A DNA stretch of 64,000 nucleotides, from assembly GCA_958296245.1 (NCBI GenBank), contig OY282458.1:2360197-2424196 (forward strand), in the 5' to 3' direction. Within the stretch, counting starts at the first letter, position 1. Each line of letters begins with the position of its first letter. Positions 1 to 9,559 of the stretch are shown here, in pieces. A program made the translations under genes and the position numbers. Source of the stretch: an uncultured Dehalococcoidia bacterium. GTDB taxonomy: Bacteria > Chloroflexota > Dehalococcoidia > Lucifugimonadales > G958296245. The notes below the pieces were generated by a model. It was not told the origin of the DNA and ran no database searches. It saw nothing but the letters and a program-made list of their open reading frames with translations.

Positions 1-436
1 GCTTCTTCTTGGCGGTCACCTGGGCTTGGTGGGGATGCGAGTCACCCGCGTACACCTTGAGCCTCGAGAACATCCTCCGACCGAGTTTGCTCTTTGGCAA
101 CATGCCCTTCACCGCCTGCCTGATGACGCGCTCCGGCGTCTTTTCCAGCAGGGCGGATAATTTCTGTTCGGTGAGGCCTCCGTGGTAGCCGCTGTGACGG
201 TAGTACTTCTTTTGCTCCAGCTTGTTTCCCGTCACACGCACCTTCTCAGCATTGACTACGACCACGAAATCCCCGGACAGCAGGTTGGGAGTCCAACTGG
301 GCTTGTGCTTGCCCTGCAGCAACACGGCGACGTCGGAACAAACCCGTCCCAGTGTCTTTCCCTCCGCGTCGACGACGTGCCACGTCGGGGCCAAGTCCGC
401 AGCCCTAACCCTGGGCGGCTTGCTAGATGTCACCAT
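1..436 (-). CDS. rplM: Ribosomal protein L13, 3' end cut by window edge
   Basis: Large-subunit ribosomal protein. The reverse-strand translation from the ATG at 436 reads [10 protein letters not shown] and continues through family-typical segments ([46 protein letters not shown]). About 145 codons are visible, so nearly all of the usual ~142-150 residues are present; only the extreme C-terminus and stop lie outside. A second in-frame ATG at 448 is possible. The start overlaps the end of truA by about 14 bases, which suggests translational coupling. rpsI would be expected just beyond the edge. Confidence 0.9.
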   Translation of the reverse strand, partial: MVTSSKPPRVRAADLAPTWHVVDAEGKTLGRVCSDVAVLLQGKHKPSWTPNLLSGDFVVVVNAEKVRVTGNKLEQKKYYRHSGYHGGLTEQKLSALLEKTPERVIRQAVKGMLPKSKLGRRMFSRLKVYAGDSHPHQAQVTAKKK

Positions 437-1199
437 GCTGTTCACCATCCTCCGGGGGGAACCCGGCGTACCTTACTCGCTCCAAGCTCAACCCGCGGGC
501 CGGCAGCGCACGGCTTATCTGCGCACCGGGCCGCCGGTCTATCATCGCTTCTAGGTCCTCCATCGACATCTTCCCCAAACCAATATCCACCAAGGCCCCC
601 GCCATCCGGCGCACCATGTGCGGCAGGAAGGCGTTGCCCTCTATCTCTATCATTACCATGTTACCGCAGCTGCGCACCGCTGTCCCGATGATCCGCCTTA
701 CGGTGGAGGCGCCGGGTTCTTGGAGCGGTCCCGCGAACTGTGCGAAGTCGTGCTCGCCCTCGAATAGTTCGGCCCCCCTGCGCATACGGTCCGCGTCCAA
801 CGGCCCCCCGACGCGATAGGTTGTCCGGCGGACCAAGGGCGCGCGCACCGCCGAGACGTAGAGGGTGTATGCGTAGACCCTCGACAGGGCGTCCCTGCGC
901 GGGTTGAAGCCATCGCCGACCCGGTACGCCGCACACACCGCAATCTGTTCGGGGAGGTAGTGATTGAGGGCCCGCAAGAACGTATACGGCGGGTGCCGGG
1001 ACTCCGTCAGGAACGAAACGACTTGCCCCCGGGCATGTACCCCCGCGTCGGTGCGCCCCGACGCTGTAATTCGGACGTTCTCGCCGGTCAGGCGCTCTAT
1101 TGCTTTTTCCAATTCCTCCTGTATCGAGGGGGCGTTGGCCTGGTACTGGAGACCGCTGTAACCCGTCCCCTCGTATTCGACGATCAGGGCGATCCGCAT
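423..1199 (-). CDS. truA: tRNA pseudouridine synthase A (TruA)
   Basis: Converts U38-U40 of tRNA anticodon stems to pseudouridine. The 258-residue product has the family length. The catalytic-Asp motif is visible as [15 protein letters not shown] near residues 46-60. [12 protein letters not shown] at the N-terminus and the C-terminal [13 protein letters not shown] segment are also TruA signatures. The gene sits between rplQ and rplM at the end of the ribosomal operon, a common bacterial order, with a 6-base gap after rplQ and an overlap into rplM. Confidence 0.96.
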   Translation of the reverse strand: MRIALIVEYEGTGYSGLQYQANAPSIQEELEKAIERLTGENVRITASGRTDAGVHARGQVVSFLTESRHPPYTFLRALNHYLPEQIAVCAAYRVGDGFNPRRDALSRVYAYTLYVSAVRAPLVRRTTYRVGGPLDADRMRRGAELFEGEHDFAQFAGPLQEPGASTVRRIIGTAVRSCGNMVMIEIEGNAFLPHMVRRMAGALVDIGLGKMSMEDLEAMIDRRPGAQISRALPARGLSLERVRYAGFPPEDGEQHGDI

Positions 1200-1205
1200 T
1201 CGCCC

Positions 1206-1559
1206 CTAGGGCATCAATTCCAGAATGGCCATGGGCGCCGCATCCCCCTTGCGCGGTCCCAACTTGACCATGCGGGTATAGCCTCCGGGCCGTGACTCGT
1301 AGCGCGGGGCGATATCGTCAAAGAGCTTGCGAAGCACCTTCCGGTCTCTCAGGAGGGCCGCGGCCATTCGGCGGTCGTGCAGGGTGCCGCCCTTGCCACG
1401 GGTTATGACCTTCTCGGCCATGCGGCGCACTTCCCTAGCCTTAGCCTCGGTCGTCCGGATCGATTCGTTCCTCAGGAAGTCGGTAACCGCCGTCCTGAGC
1501 ATGGACATCCTATGGGCCGTTGGGCGCGATAGCTTATTACCAGCTACGCGATGCCTCAT
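1206..1559 (-). CDS. rplQ: Ribosomal protein L17
   Basis: Large-subunit protein near the peptide exit tunnel. It has 117 residues, typical of bacterial L17. MRHRVAGNKLSRPTAHR at the start, LRTAVTDFLRNESIRTTEAKA and the C-terminal RMVKLGPRKGDAAPMAILEL are diagnostic. The ATG overlaps the rpoA stop by 4 bases, so the two are probably translationally coupled as in other alpha operons. Confidence 0.98.
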   Translation of the reverse strand: MRHRVAGNKLSRPTAHRMSMLRTAVTDFLRNESIRTTEAKAREVRRMAEKVITRGKGGTLHDRRMAAALLRDRKVLRKLFDDIAPRYESRPGGYTRMVKLGPRKGDAAPMAILELMP

Positions 1560-2638
1560 TCTTGCCCACCTCCTACGGCGGGCGCAGGCGTAACGGATAC
1601 GTCGGCCTCGCCGTCCTCGGGGCTGTCCTCGGCCTGGCTATCCGTTCCCTGAAGGTCGGGGTCAAATTCGGATGGGAGCAGGTCCATCTCTCGCAGCCGG
1701 ACGTAGAGCTCCGTCAGAGACTTCTCCCCGAAGTTCCTGATCTCCAGCAGTTCCGAGCTCTTCATATCTAGGACTTCACCCACTCTGTTGATGCCGGCGC
1801 GCTTCAGGCAGTTCAAGGTACGCGACGACAGTTCCAGCCGCTCTACCGGTATGTTGTAGTGCTCCGGCGATATCTTAAGGGCAGCCAGCGGCCTGTCCGA
1901 GTCGTCCTCGGACGCGCCGCGCGTATTCGCAAACAGGAAGAAGCGCTCCACCAGTATGTTCCCGGCCTGGCGCATCGCCTCGACCGGGGTGATGGACCCA
2001 TCCGTCCATACCTCGACTTGGAGTTGTTCGAAGTCGGTCCGCTGACCAACCCTCAGGTCGTTGACGGTGTAGTTGACCTTCCTGATCGGGCTGTAGATCG
2101 CGTCGACGGGCAGGACTCCAATGGGCAGACCGTCGGACTGCAAGCCCACGGAGAAGCCCACGCTGCGTTCGACGTTGAGCTCCACGGAGAGGCGCGCCTC
2201 GTCCGCGTCCAAGGTTGCGAGGTGCAGTTCGGGATTGACCACTCCGAAGTCCGCCGACGCCATGATGTCCCCGGCGCAGACCTCGCCGCGGCCCGCGACC
2301 TCCAAGCGCAGCTTCCCGGGCCGGTCCACCTCGGATCGGAGCCTGATGCCCTTCACGTTGAGCAGTATCTCCGCCACCTCCTCTTTGACGTGCGGTATGG
2401 TGGCGTACTCGTGAAGCACCCCTTCGATCTTCACCCACGTGACCGCCGTGCCGGGAAGCGAATTGTAAAGCACGCGCCGTAGGGGGTTCCCCAACGTCAT
2501 GCCGTAGCCTTTGGGGAGGGGCTCGACTACGAACTTGCCATAACGCTCGCCGTCTTCGACAACGTGCACCTCGGGCGAGGGGGGGGACTCCTCCTCTTCA
2601 ATGGTCTCCTGAGATGGAAACTCCTGAAAGTTCAGCAT
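1556..2638 (-). CDS. rpoA: RNA polymerase alpha subunit
   Basis: Core RNA polymerase subunit that dimerises and nucleates assembly, and contacts promoter UP elements through its C-terminal domain. The N-terminal domain (about 20-245) shows YGKFVVEPLPKGYGMTLGNPLRRVLYNSLPG-type sequence. The C-terminal domain (about 265-330) has LSSRTLNCLKRAGINRVGEV with the helix-hairpin-helix. A ~40-residue acidic tail (EDSPEDGEADVS) follows, so the 360-residue protein is slightly longer than usual. The order rpsD-rpoA-rplQ is canonical. Confidence 0.98.
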   Translation of the reverse strand: MLNFQEFPSQETIEEEESPPSPEVHVVEDGERYGKFVVEPLPKGYGMTLGNPLRRVLYNSLPGTAVTWVKIEGVLHEYATIPHVKEEVAEILLNVKGIRLRSEVDRPGKLRLEVAGRGEVCAGDIMASADFGVVNPELHLATLDADEARLSVELNVERSVGFSVGLQSDGLPIGVLPVDAIYSPIRKVNYTVNDLRVGQRTDFEQLQVEVWTDGSITPVEAMRQAGNILVERFFLFANTRGASEDDSDRPLAALKISPEHYNIPVERLELSSRTLNCLKRAGINRVGEVLDMKSSELLEIRNFGEKSLTELYVRLREMDLLPSEFDPDLQGTDSQAEDSPEDGEADVSVTPAPAVGGGQE

Positions 2639-2691
2639 ATATGTCTCAACTCCTCGATGTGGCTTGCGGCGCGGTCAGGAGGACTGCCGCT

Positions 2692-3321
2692 CTACCTGGA
2701 GTAGAACTCCACTATGAGCCGCGGGTCTACGCCCGAGTCGATCTCCGTGGGATCGGGCATCGACACCACCTCGCCTTTGAGGTTATCGACGTCCAAGGCC
2801 AACCAGCTAGGCACCGGGCGCCTGGGGATGCCAGCCGTGAGCGCCTCTACGAAATCGGGCTTCGAATCGGACACGCGGCGCCACGCGATGACGTCACCCT
2901 CGCCGACGCGAAAGGATGGGATGTTGACCTTCCTGCCGTTTACCGTGAAGTGCCCGTGGGTAACGAGTTGCCGGCCCTGGCGCCGCGATTCGGCAAAGGA
3001 GAGCCTGTAGACCGTGTTGTCGAGGCGGCGTTCCAGAAGCTGCAACAGCACCTCGCCGGTCACGCCCTGGGATTCCTTTGCGGCCTCGAAGTACATACGG
3101 AACTGCCTCTCGAGAACGCCGTAGCTGAACCGCGCCTTCTGCTTTTCCCGGAGCTGCAGCGCCCAATCCGAAGAGCGCCGCCTACGCGGGATGTGGTCTC
3201 CCGGGGGCCTCTTGCGCTTCTCCACCGCGCACCTGGGCGAGAAGCACCGCTCCCCTTTGAGGAACAGCTTCTCACCGATGCGGCGGCATTGTCTGCAAAC
3301 CGGGTCTGTATAACGTGCCAT
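2692..3321 (-). CDS. rpsD: Ribosomal protein S4 (zinc-binding form)
   Basis: Primary 16S rRNA-binding protein and, in many bacteria, autogenous repressor of the alpha operon. It has 209 residues. The N-terminus carries four cysteines (CRQC near residues 9-12, then CFSPRC near 26-31), the C+ zinc-ribbon variant. The S4 RNA-binding domain follows (RRLDNTVYRLSFAESRRQGRQLV) at about residues 93-155. It is separated from rpsK by the inserted membrane-protein gene at 3379-4206. Confidence 0.98.
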   Translation of the reverse strand: MARYTDPVCRQCRRIGEKLFLKGERCFSPRCAVEKRKRPPGDHIPRRRRSSDWALQLREKQKARFSYGVLERQFRMYFEAAKESQGVTGEVLLQLLERRLDNTVYRLSFAESRRQGRQLVTHGHFTVNGRKVNIPSFRVGEGDVIAWRRVSDSKPDFVEALTAGIPRRPVPSWLALDVDNLKGEVVSMPDPTEIDSGVDPRLIVEFYSR

Positions 3322-3378
3322 ATCTTCCTTTCCGGGATCTCCCGCAGCGGCTAGGCCCTTGAAGGGCGCCGCTGCGGC

Positions 3379-4206
3379 CTAGGCGGCAGCCGCCCCCATC
3401 TCTCGTGAAAGCGTCTCGATGTCGTAATGTTCCTTCCGCACGCGCAAGTCGTAGTAGGTCAAGGTGCCTGCAATGAAGAGCACCGGCATGACCACCACCT
3501 GCATGACCTCTCCCGATAGCGCGTACAGTAACCGGGCGACGTTGAGGTTCTGGTCCCCTGCCACCATCAGCACCAGGGTGACGAACGGGAGCGTAATCAG
3601 TATGGTCAGCCCCAGGATGACGAGCCCGACCATTGCCGCTACCGTGCCCAGCCTCCACCAACTGCCGGCAACCAGGCTGAAGCCGCGCCGCACCGCGCCG
3701 AGCGTTCTGCGGCGCTCGACCACCACGGCCTGGACCGCAGTAGGCCATAGATAGACCCCCACGATGCAGAGGGCTGCCGCCATCACCCACGACAACACCA
3801 ACACCATCAACGCCGTCTCCTGGGGTGGTGCGACCACGAGCCACACTGTGCCGACGGCGGAGACCGCAGCCGCCAGCCCTAGGCCTCCCAGCGACACCGC
3901 CCGCCACCACACTTTGGAGTAGCAGGCCCAGAGGTCGAACTTCCCGGATACGTACTGCTGCCCAACCGCCCAAGCGCAGGCGGCGTATATCGCCACGGCG
4001 CCGAACGCGCCTATCACGATGTCGACTATCAGCCCTGCCGTTCCCTTTACCAGCATTCCCAGTACGAAAGCCGCGACAGCCAGGGGCGCCCGGGCCACGG
4101 CTACCAGGCCCATGTAACGCCAAATCTGGCCTCCGTAGACGGCGAACGTCTCGTCCAGAATGCCGCCCGGGTTGCGCATCTGCAGATCCGCCCTTGGGTA
4201 CTTCAA
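3379..4206 (-). CDS. Multi-pass membrane protein of unknown function
   Basis: 275 residues with about six hydrophobic segments (for example LAVAAFVLGMLVKGTAGLIV, AVSAVGTVWLVVAP, LVILGLTILITLPFVTLVLM and VVVMPVLFIAGTLTYYDLR). The short polar N-terminus includes NPGGILDETFAVYGGQIWRY, a pattern seen at the start of some glycerophosphodiester-phosphodiesterase-type membrane domains and related uncharacterised families; that resemblance is weak. It lies between rpsK (18-base gap) and rpsD (57-base gap) on the same strand, so it is probably cotranscribed with the alpha operon. The start at 4206 is the first Met; an alternative Met lies nine residues later. No function can be assigned. Confidence 0.75.
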   Translation of the reverse strand: MKYPRADLQMRNPGGILDETFAVYGGQIWRYMGLVAVARAPLAVAAFVLGMLVKGTAGLIVDIVIGAFGAVAIYAACAWAVGQQYVSGKFDLWACYSKVWWRAVSLGGLGLAAAVSAVGTVWLVVAPPQETALMVLVLSWVMAAALCIVGVYLWPTAVQAVVVERRRTLGAVRRGFSLVAGSWWRLGTVAAMVGLVILGLTILITLPFVTLVLMVAGDQNLNVARLLYALSGEVMQVVVMPVLFIAGTLTYYDLRVRKEHYDIETLSREMGAAAA

Positions 4207-4224
4207 CGCGAGTCCGAGCGACCC

Positions 4225-4611
4225 CTACACCCGTCGCCGCTTGGGGGGGCGGCATCCGTTGTGCGGTACCGGCGTGACGTCACGTATGCTCGTCACCCTC
4301 AAACCCGCTGCGCTGAGGGAACGTATGGCGGCCTCGCGTCCGGAGCCAGGGCCCCGGACCAGTACCTCCACCTGCCTGAGCCCGTGCTCGATGCCCTTGC
4401 GCGCCGCGTTGTCGCCGGCGCGCTGGGCAGCGAACGCCGTGGACTTGCGCGACCCCTTGAAGCCCACCGTACCGGCGCTCCCCCACGCTATGACGTTGCC
4501 CTCAGGGTCCGTGAGGGTTATGAGGGTATTGTTGAACGTAGACTGGATGTACGCCCGGCCCACCGGTATCGACTTCCTCTCTCGTCTTCTGGTCCGTGTA
4601 TTCTTTGCCAT
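4225..4611 (-). CDS. rpsK: Ribosomal protein S11
   Basis: Small-subunit platform protein that contacts the mRNA near the E site. It has 128 residues with the expected [42 protein letters not shown] and [19 protein letters not shown] signatures. It follows rpsM by 10 bases, as in the canonical alpha operon. Confidence 0.98.
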   Translation of the reverse strand: MAKNTRTRRRERKSIPVGRAYIQSTFNNTLITLTDPEGNVIAWGSAGTVGFKGSRKSTAFAAQRAGDNAARKGIEHGLRQVEVLVRGPGSGREAAIRSLSAAGLRVTSIRDVTPVPHNGCRPPKRRRV

Positions 4612-4621
4612 CTTCAGTCCT

Positions 4622-5002
4622 CTACCTGGTCACTGTGTGGCGTCTGCCTGCAACGGGGATGCGCCGTCCTCGTTTGGCTCGCGCGTTGGTCTTGGAGCGC
4701 TGGCCGCGAACGGGGAGCCCCCGGCGGTGACGCGCGCCGCGGTAGGAGCCGATGTCCATCAAACGCCTTATGTTCATGTTCATCTCGCGCCGGAGGTCGC
4801 CTTCGACCTTCTTCTCGCGGTCGATCACCTCTCTTATGCGCGAAAGGTCCCGCTCGCTCAGGTCCTTGACCCGGGTGTTGGGGGAGACAGAAGCCTTATC
4901 CAGCACGTCCCTCGCTTGGAACGATCCTATGCCGTAGATCGACTGCAGAGAGACCTCGGCTACCTTGTTGTCGGGTATGTTTACCCCCGAGACGATCGCC
5001 AT
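4622..5002 (-). CDS. rpsM: Ribosomal protein S13
   Basis: Small-subunit head protein that forms the bridge to the large subunit and contacts P-site tRNA. It has 126 residues. Diagnostic segments are [22 protein letters not shown] at the N-terminus and the C-terminal [21 protein letters not shown]. It follows rpmJ by 22 bases. Confidence 0.98.
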   Translation of the reverse strand: MAIVSGVNIPDNKVAEVSLQSIYGIGSFQARDVLDKASVSPNTRVKDLSERDLSRIREVIDREKKVEGDLRREMNMNIRRLMDIGSYRGARHRRGLPVRGQRSKTNARAKRGRRIPVAGRRHTVTR

Positions 5003-5024
5003 CTCTTCCTCCGTATGTCGGCGG

Positions 5025-5138
5025 TCACCCTTGCCGCTGCTTGTGGCGCAAGTTTTCGCAGATCACCATCACCCGGCCGCGTCTTCTGACGACCCGGCAC
5101 TTGGCGCACCTCTTCCTAACCGACGCTGATACCTTCAT
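5025..5138 (-). CDS. rpmJ: Ribosomal protein L36 (zinc-binding form)
   Basis: Small 37-residue large-subunit protein located between infA and rpsM, its canonical position. The reverse-strand translation starts [20 protein letters not shown] and ends [12 protein letters not shown]. The CxxC plus C/H ligands make it the C+ form that binds a structural zinc ion. The length matches the family exactly. Confidence 0.95.
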   Translation of the reverse strand: MKVSASVRKRCAKCRVVRRRGRVMVICENLRHKQRQG

Positions 5139-5162
5139 CGCGATTCTCCCGGCGAAACGCCT

Positions 5163-5381
5163 CTATCTGAAGCGGTACGTAATACGACCTCGGGAGAGGT
5201 CGTAAGGCGAGAGCTGAACGAGTACTCTGTCGCCGGGAAGCACCCGGATGTAGTTCAGCCGGATCTTGCCGGAGACGTAGGCCAACACCTCGTGGCCGTT
5301 CGCCAGTTCCACCTTGAACGTCGCGTCTCTGAGGGCTTCCCTTACCGTGCCCTCCACCTCGATGGTCTCTTTCTTCGCCAT
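5163..5381 (-). CDS. infA: Translation initiation factor IF-1
   Basis: 72-residue OB-fold protein that occupies the A site during initiation. [40 protein letters not shown] and [12 protein letters not shown] are family signatures. It sits between map and rpmJ (map-infA-rpmJ-rpsM-rpsK), a common order in Gram-positives and Chloroflexota. Confidence 0.98.
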   Translation of the reverse strand: MAKKETIEVEGTVREALRDATFKVELANGHEVLAYVSGKIRLNYIRVLPGDRVLVQLSPYDLSRGRITYRFR

Positions 5382-5395
5382 GCCGTCGCTGGCCC

Positions 5396-6172
5396 TTATC
5401 GCAGGGCCGTCAGCACCTCCGGGCCGTCCTCGCTTATCGCGATAGTATCTTCAAAATGGGCTGAAAGGCTTCCGTCAGCGGTCACGACGGTCCAGCCATC
5501 GTCTCCCTGTACTGCCTCCCAGCCTCCAACATTGAGCATCGGCTCGATCGCCAGCGCCATCCCCTCCCGGAGAAGGGGCCCGCGCCCAGGTTCGCCGTAG
5601 TTCGGCACCTCCGGCGCCTCGTGCATCGACCGGCCAATCCCATGACCGACGTACTGGCGGACCACACCGTAGCCTCTGCTCTCAGCGTGTTCCTGCACGG
5701 CGGACGATATGTCTCCTATCCTGGCCCCCACTCTGGCTTGCTCTATACCCAGCCTGAGCGACTCCCGCGTGGCTTCAATCAGCCGTTCGGCCCCCTCGTC
5801 GATCTCTCCGACCCCTACCGTAAACGCGCTGTCCCCGTGGAAGCCGTGGACGATGGCGCCCACGTCGATGCTCAGAACATCCCCTTCTTCGAGTACTCTA
5901 CCGGAGGGTATCCCGTGAACGATCTCATCGTTCACGGACGCGCAGATGGACGCGGGAAACGGGATGTGGCCTCCGGCCGTGTACCCCTTGAAGGACGGGA
6001 CAGCCCCGTTGCTCCTTATCTCCCGCTCGGCGACGCGGTCGAGTTCCAGCGTCGTTACCCCAGGGCCTATGGCCTCGGCTATCTTCTCCTTGACTCTGGC
6101 GACGACACGGCCAGCTTCGCGCATATATCCAAGCTCCCGGTCCGACTTGATAGTTATGCTCGACCGGCGCAT
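5396..6172 (-). CDS. map: Methionine aminopeptidase, type I
   Basis: Removes the initiator methionine from nascent proteins. The five dimetal ligands are visible: Asp in SIDVGAIV, Asp in [10 protein letters not shown], His in [12 protein letters not shown], Glu in [10 protein letters not shown] and Glu in HFEDTIAI. I place the start at the Met of [18 protein letters not shown] (258 residues) because the family begins here. An upstream in-frame start at 6235 would add 21 non-conserved residues right behind the adk stop, and cannot be excluded. Confidence 0.95.
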   Translation of the reverse strand: MRRSSITIKSDRELGYMREAGRVVARVKEKIAEAIGPGVTTLELDRVAEREIRSNGAVPSFKGYTAGGHIPFPASICASVNDEIVHGIPSGRVLEEGDVLSIDVGAIVHGFHGDSAFTVGVGEIDEGAERLIEATRESLRLGIEQARVGARIGDISSAVQEHAESRGYGVVRQYVGHGIGRSMHEAPEVPNYGEPGRGPLLREGMALAIEPMLNVGGWEAVQGDDGWTVVTADGSLSAHFEDTIAISEDGPEVLTALR

Positions 6173-6240
6173 GGCCCGCGAAACGGACAGCTTGGACGGC
6201 AGGTCTTCGGAGCTTGCACCAGCATATGATAGCATAGGAA

Positions 6241-6891
6241 CTAAGTAGCTACCGGCTGAAGCGCGCGTATCAGCGCGTCTCCAACCTCCGCCACTGACCG
6301 CTCACCATCGACACGGATGAGCTTCCCCCCTTCGCGGTAGTGCGCCACTAGGGGCTCGGTGTCCTGCACGTAGACCTCGATCCGCTTCTCGACGGCCTCC
6401 GGTTTGTCATCGGCGCGCTGGTACAACTCCCCGCCGCACCTGTCGCACTTCCCGGGCTCGCCGGGCGGGGCCTCGCGCCGGTTATACGGCGTCTGGCATC
6501 GGCTGCACAGGATGCGGCCCGACAGTCGGCGGACCAGTTCAGCGCGCGATACGTCGATCAGTACGGCTGCGTCCAGACCCCCTTCACCGGCCAGAGCCTC
6601 GTCCAAGGCCTCGGCTTGGGACCGCGTTCGGGGGAAACCGTCCAGTAGGAACCCTCCGGGCGAGGCATTGTCGGCGATCCACTCCATCACCATGCCTATG
6701 GTCACGTCATCCGGTACGAGCGCGCCCCGCTCCATGTATGAGCGGGCCAAGCGTCCGAGCTCCGTTCCGCGCTTCTGGTGGTCGCGGAACAGGTCGCCGG
6801 AAGAGACTCGGGGAATGCCCAGCTCTCCGGATACGCGCTCCGCCTGCGTCCCTTTGCCGGCTCCGGGCAGCCCCAGAAGAATTACTTTCAC
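6241..6891 (-). CDS. adk: Adenylate kinase (zinc-lid form)
   Basis: Interconverts ATP + AMP and 2 ADP. It begins at a GTG (VKVILLGLPGAGKGTQ) with an upstream GAGGGGAG Shine-Dalgarno, giving 216 residues. The P-loop GLPGAGKGT lies at residues 6-14. The LID domain carries two CxxC pairs (CSRC and CDRC) about 20 residues apart, the structural zinc site of Gram-positive-type enzymes. secY-adk-map-infA is the classic spc-operon distal order. Starts further upstream would overlap secY and are not conserved. Confidence 0.97.
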   Translation of the reverse strand: MKVILLGLPGAGKGTQAERVSGELGIPRVSSGDLFRDHQKRGTELGRLARSYMERGALVPDDVTIGMVMEWIADNASPGGFLLDGFPRTRSQAEALDEALAGEGGLDAAVLIDVSRAELVRRLSGRILCSRCQTPYNRREAPPGEPGKCDRCGGELYQRADDKPEAVEKRIEVYVQDTEPLVAHYREGGKLIRVDGERSVAEVGDALIRALQPVAT

Positions 6892-6923
6892 TGTCGGATA
6901 CTCTCCCCTCGATCGCGGACCGG

Positions 6924-8252
6924 CTAGCGCAGAAAGCCTTCGTAGTTGCGCATCAACAACTGAGCTTCCAACTGTCTCATCGTGTCCAGCGCGACCCCGA
7001 CCATGATGAGCAGGCTGAAGGAACTGATCGTCAGCGCGCGCACGTCGGTAGCCTGAGTCACGAAGAACGGCAATATCGAAACGGTGCCCAGGAACAGGGC
7101 GCCGCCCCACGTGATGCGCATGATCACCCGGTTCAGGTATTCCTGGGTCGGGCGCCCCGGCCGTATACCAGGGATGAATCCGCCGTTGCGCTGCAGGTTC
7201 TCAGACAGATTCTGTTGCTGGAACACGATTACCGTGTAGAAGAACGTAAACCCAACCACCAGGACGAATACCGCCAGATGGTACGGGAACCTCGACGGAT
7301 CAAGCGTATCCGACAGAAACTGCGAGATCCGGACCCAAAAACTGTCGCTCAGCGGGTTCCTGAAATAGCTGAAGAACGTGGCGGGCAGGATTATTATCGA
7401 CGATGCGAAAATCAACGGTATCATACCCGCGGAGTTTACCCGCAGAGGTAAGAAGGTCGATCCGCTTTGGCGCTGCATCCTCCCGCCCCGGAATACGCTG
7501 CGCCCGTATTGGACCGGCACGCGGCGCTGCGCCTCCGTGAACAGCACGATGAAGTAGATGATCCCGAACCCAAACATCCCCAGGAGCAGCAGCCCGCCGG
7601 CCTCATCCCGCTCCAAGAACCCCTGACCGATGACCTGGGGAAACCGCGCTACGATCCCGCCGAAGATGATGAGCGAAATGCCATTGCCCAAACCCCGCTC
7701 GGTTATCAGCTCCCCGAGCCAGACGAGGAACATCGTACCCGCGACCATCGACACGAGCATTGCCACGGTCGGTAGATTCGCTCCGAAATCTATCGTGGGG
7801 AGAACGCCGGACTGCCGCAGGATGCTCAACTGGCCGAATGACTGGAAGAAAGCGATCGGTATGGTCAGCCAATGCGTGAATTGATTGATCCGCTGACGCC
7901 CGTATTCGCCCTCCTGAGACAGCGCCTTGAGCTGGGGCAGCACCGGCGTCAGTATCTGCATGACGATCGACGCGGTGATGTACGGATATACGCCCAGCGC
8001 CGCAACGCTGAGGTTGGCCAGAGCGCCGCCGCTGAACAGGTCCAGGAATCCGAGCAACGCTTGCTGCTGGAAGGCTTGAGCCAGCGCCTGGGTGTCCACC
8101 CCCGGGACCGGCACGTGAGCGACGAACCGGAACACCACCAGCATGGCCAGGGTAAACAGGATCCGCGCCCGCAGATCCGGGACCCGCATGGCGTCGATCA
8201 TGGACTGGAGCAGCTGCGGCCGCCCTACGTCCGAGGCCTGAGCCTGCCTCAT
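6924..8252 (-). CDS. secY: Protein translocase subunit SecY
   Basis: Forms the membrane channel of the Sec translocon. It is 442 residues with about ten transmembrane segments. Family motifs include FRFVAHVPVPGVDTQAL (plug region follows), GGALANLSVAALGVYPYITASIVMQ, INQFTHWLTIPIAF and GGFIPGIRPGRPTQEYLNRV in the cytoplasmic C5 loop. It lies between rplO and adk; the 103-base gap upstream (8253-8355) shows no other gene. Confidence 0.98.
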   Translation of the reverse strand: MRQAQASDVGRPQLLQSMIDAMRVPDLRARILFTLAMLVVFRFVAHVPVPGVDTQALAQAFQQQALLGFLDLFSGGALANLSVAALGVYPYITASIVMQILTPVLPQLKALSQEGEYGRQRINQFTHWLTIPIAFFQSFGQLSILRQSGVLPTIDFGANLPTVAMLVSMVAGTMFLVWLGELITERGLGNGISLIIFGGIVARFPQVIGQGFLERDEAGGLLLLGMFGFGIIYFIVLFTEAQRRVPVQYGRSVFRGGRMQRQSGSTFLPLRVNSAGMIPLIFASSIIILPATFFSYFRNPLSDSFWVRISQFLSDTLDPSRFPYHLAVFVLVVGFTFFYTVIVFQQQNLSENLQRNGGFIPGIRPGRPTQEYLNRVIMRITWGGALFLGTVSILPFFVTQATDVRALTISSFSLLIMVGVALDTMRQLEAQLLMRNYEGFLR

Positions 8253-8355
8253 CGCTGCACAACCCCCAAACGGACCTCGCGGCGACGCGAGGTCACGACG
8301 GCAGAGCTACGCCCCTCACCCGCGAGCGGAAGATTCCGTTTGCGCCTGGCGCTCA

Positions 8356-8802
8356 TCATGCCCTCGTCCTGACGCTGCCGCCCGCGGCCTCGATCTTCCT
8401 GCGCGCGGACGCGGAGAAGAAGTGGGCCTCCACCACCATACGCCCCGGCGGCTCCCCTCTCCCCAGAACCTTCACAGGCCTTGTCAGGTCTCTCAGCAGG
8501 CCGGCCTGCGCCATTCGCTCCGGCGTGATCTCGGATTCTCCTCCAAGCACGGCGAGGCGGTCGAGATTGACCACGGAGAATTGCTTCTTGAATATATTGG
8601 TGAAGCCGCGCGTGCTGGGCAGCGCCTTGGCCAGCGGCAGTTGGCCGCCCGCGAACCCAGGACGAATGCCCGGCCCGCTGCGGGCCTTCTGGCCCTTTAT
8701 CCCACGGCCGGAGTAGGTCCCGCGGCCGCTCCCGTCTCCACGGCCGATCCTCTTGCGAGGCCGCTTGGCCCCGCGCGGCGGTCTCAACTCATCTTGCCTC
8801 AT
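8356..8802 (-). CDS. rplO: Ribosomal protein L15
   Basis: Large-subunit assembly protein, 148 residues. The Gly/Arg-rich N-terminus (RIGRGDGSGRGTYSGRGIKGQKAR) and the C-terminal VEAHFFSASARRKIEAAGG are diagnostic. The start overlaps the rpmD stop by 4 bases. Confidence 0.97.
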   Translation of the reverse strand: MRQDELRPPRGAKRPRKRIGRGDGSGRGTYSGRGIKGQKARSGPGIRPGFAGGQLPLAKALPSTRGFTNIFKKQFSVVNLDRLAVLGGESEITPERMAQAGLLRDLTRPVKVLGRGEPPGRMVVEAHFFSASARRKIEAAGGSVRTRA

Positions 8803-9002
8803 CGCCGGTCGGACTCCGGCCCAGTCAGATCAACCACCTCAACGAGGTGGCGCACCTTGTGGAGCATCCCCATAATGGAGGGAGAGTCATCGTGCTGAAC
8901 GGTCTGGTGCAACCGACGCAGCCCAAGGCTCTCCAACGTCCTGCGCTGGTCCTGCGGCGACCCTATCGAACTCTTCTTCCACGTGACGGCGACTCTGCCC
9001 AC
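8799..9002 (-). CDS. rpmD: Ribosomal protein L30
   Basis: 67-residue large-subunit protein. VTWKKSSIGSPQDQRRTLESLGLRRLHQTV and the central MGMLHKVRHLVEVVD match the family's single compact domain. It lies between rpsE (11-base gap) and rplO (4-base overlap), its canonical place. Confidence 0.95.
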   Translation of the reverse strand: MGRVAVTWKKSSIGSPQDQRRTLESLGLRRLHQTVQHDDSPSIMGMLHKVRHLVEVVDLTGPESDRR

Positions 9003-9013
9003 CGATGCCTCTC

Positions 9014-9559
9014 CTATCTCCGCCTCTGGGAGCGGTTCCGACGCCGGGGGGGCGATTCGACAAGCTCCCTGCGCTTGGCTGCCTCTGCTTCCGGGTCCCT
9101 CAGCATCGACAGGCCCTTGAAGGCCGCCTTGGCGCTGTTGACCGGGTTGGTGCTCCGCCTTATCTTCGTGAGGATGTCCTTGACACCCGCAAGCTCGACG
9201 ACCGCTCTGACCGCTCCGCCCGCTATGACCCCGGTCCCGGGCGACGCGGGCTTCAGCATCACCTCAGACGCCCCGTACTTGACGTTGATCTCGTGGGGGA
9301 TGGTGCTGCCCTTCAGGGGCACCTCTATGAGGTTCTTCCGAGCGTTGACACCCCCCTTCCTGACCGCGTCCGGCACCGCATCCGCCTTTCCCAACCCCAC
9401 GCCTACACGGCCGTCACCGTCACCCGCCACCACCACGGCGTTGAAGCTCAGATGGCGCCCGCCCTTGACCACCTTGGCAACGCGGGATATCTTCACGACC
9501 CTCTCCGAGATGAGAGAGTCATCAGACCGTTCTTCACGTCCGAAGCTAGGAGACATCAA
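9014..9559 (-). CDS. rpsE: Ribosomal protein S5
   Basis: Small-subunit protein at the mRNA entry site that contributes to decoding fidelity. It has 181 residues. The N-terminal double-stranded-RNA-binding fold has [21 protein letters not shown] and [18 protein letters not shown]. The C-terminal part shows [20 protein letters not shown]. The start overlaps the rplR stop by 4 bases. Confidence 0.97.
   Translation of the reverse strand: MMSPSFGREERSDDSLISERVVKISRVAKVVKGGRHLSFNAVVVAGDGDGRVGVGLGKADAVPDAVRKGGVNARKNLIEVPLKGSTIPHEINVKYGASEVMLKPASPGTGVIAGGAVRAVVELAGVKDILTKIRRSTNPVNSAKAAFKGLSMLRDPEAEAAKRRELVESPPRRRNRSQRRR

Noticed and set aside
1859-2482. 207-codon plus-strand open frame opposite rpoA
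   Set aside because: Lies wholly antisense to rpoA; high GC keeps shadow frames open and no motif is seen.
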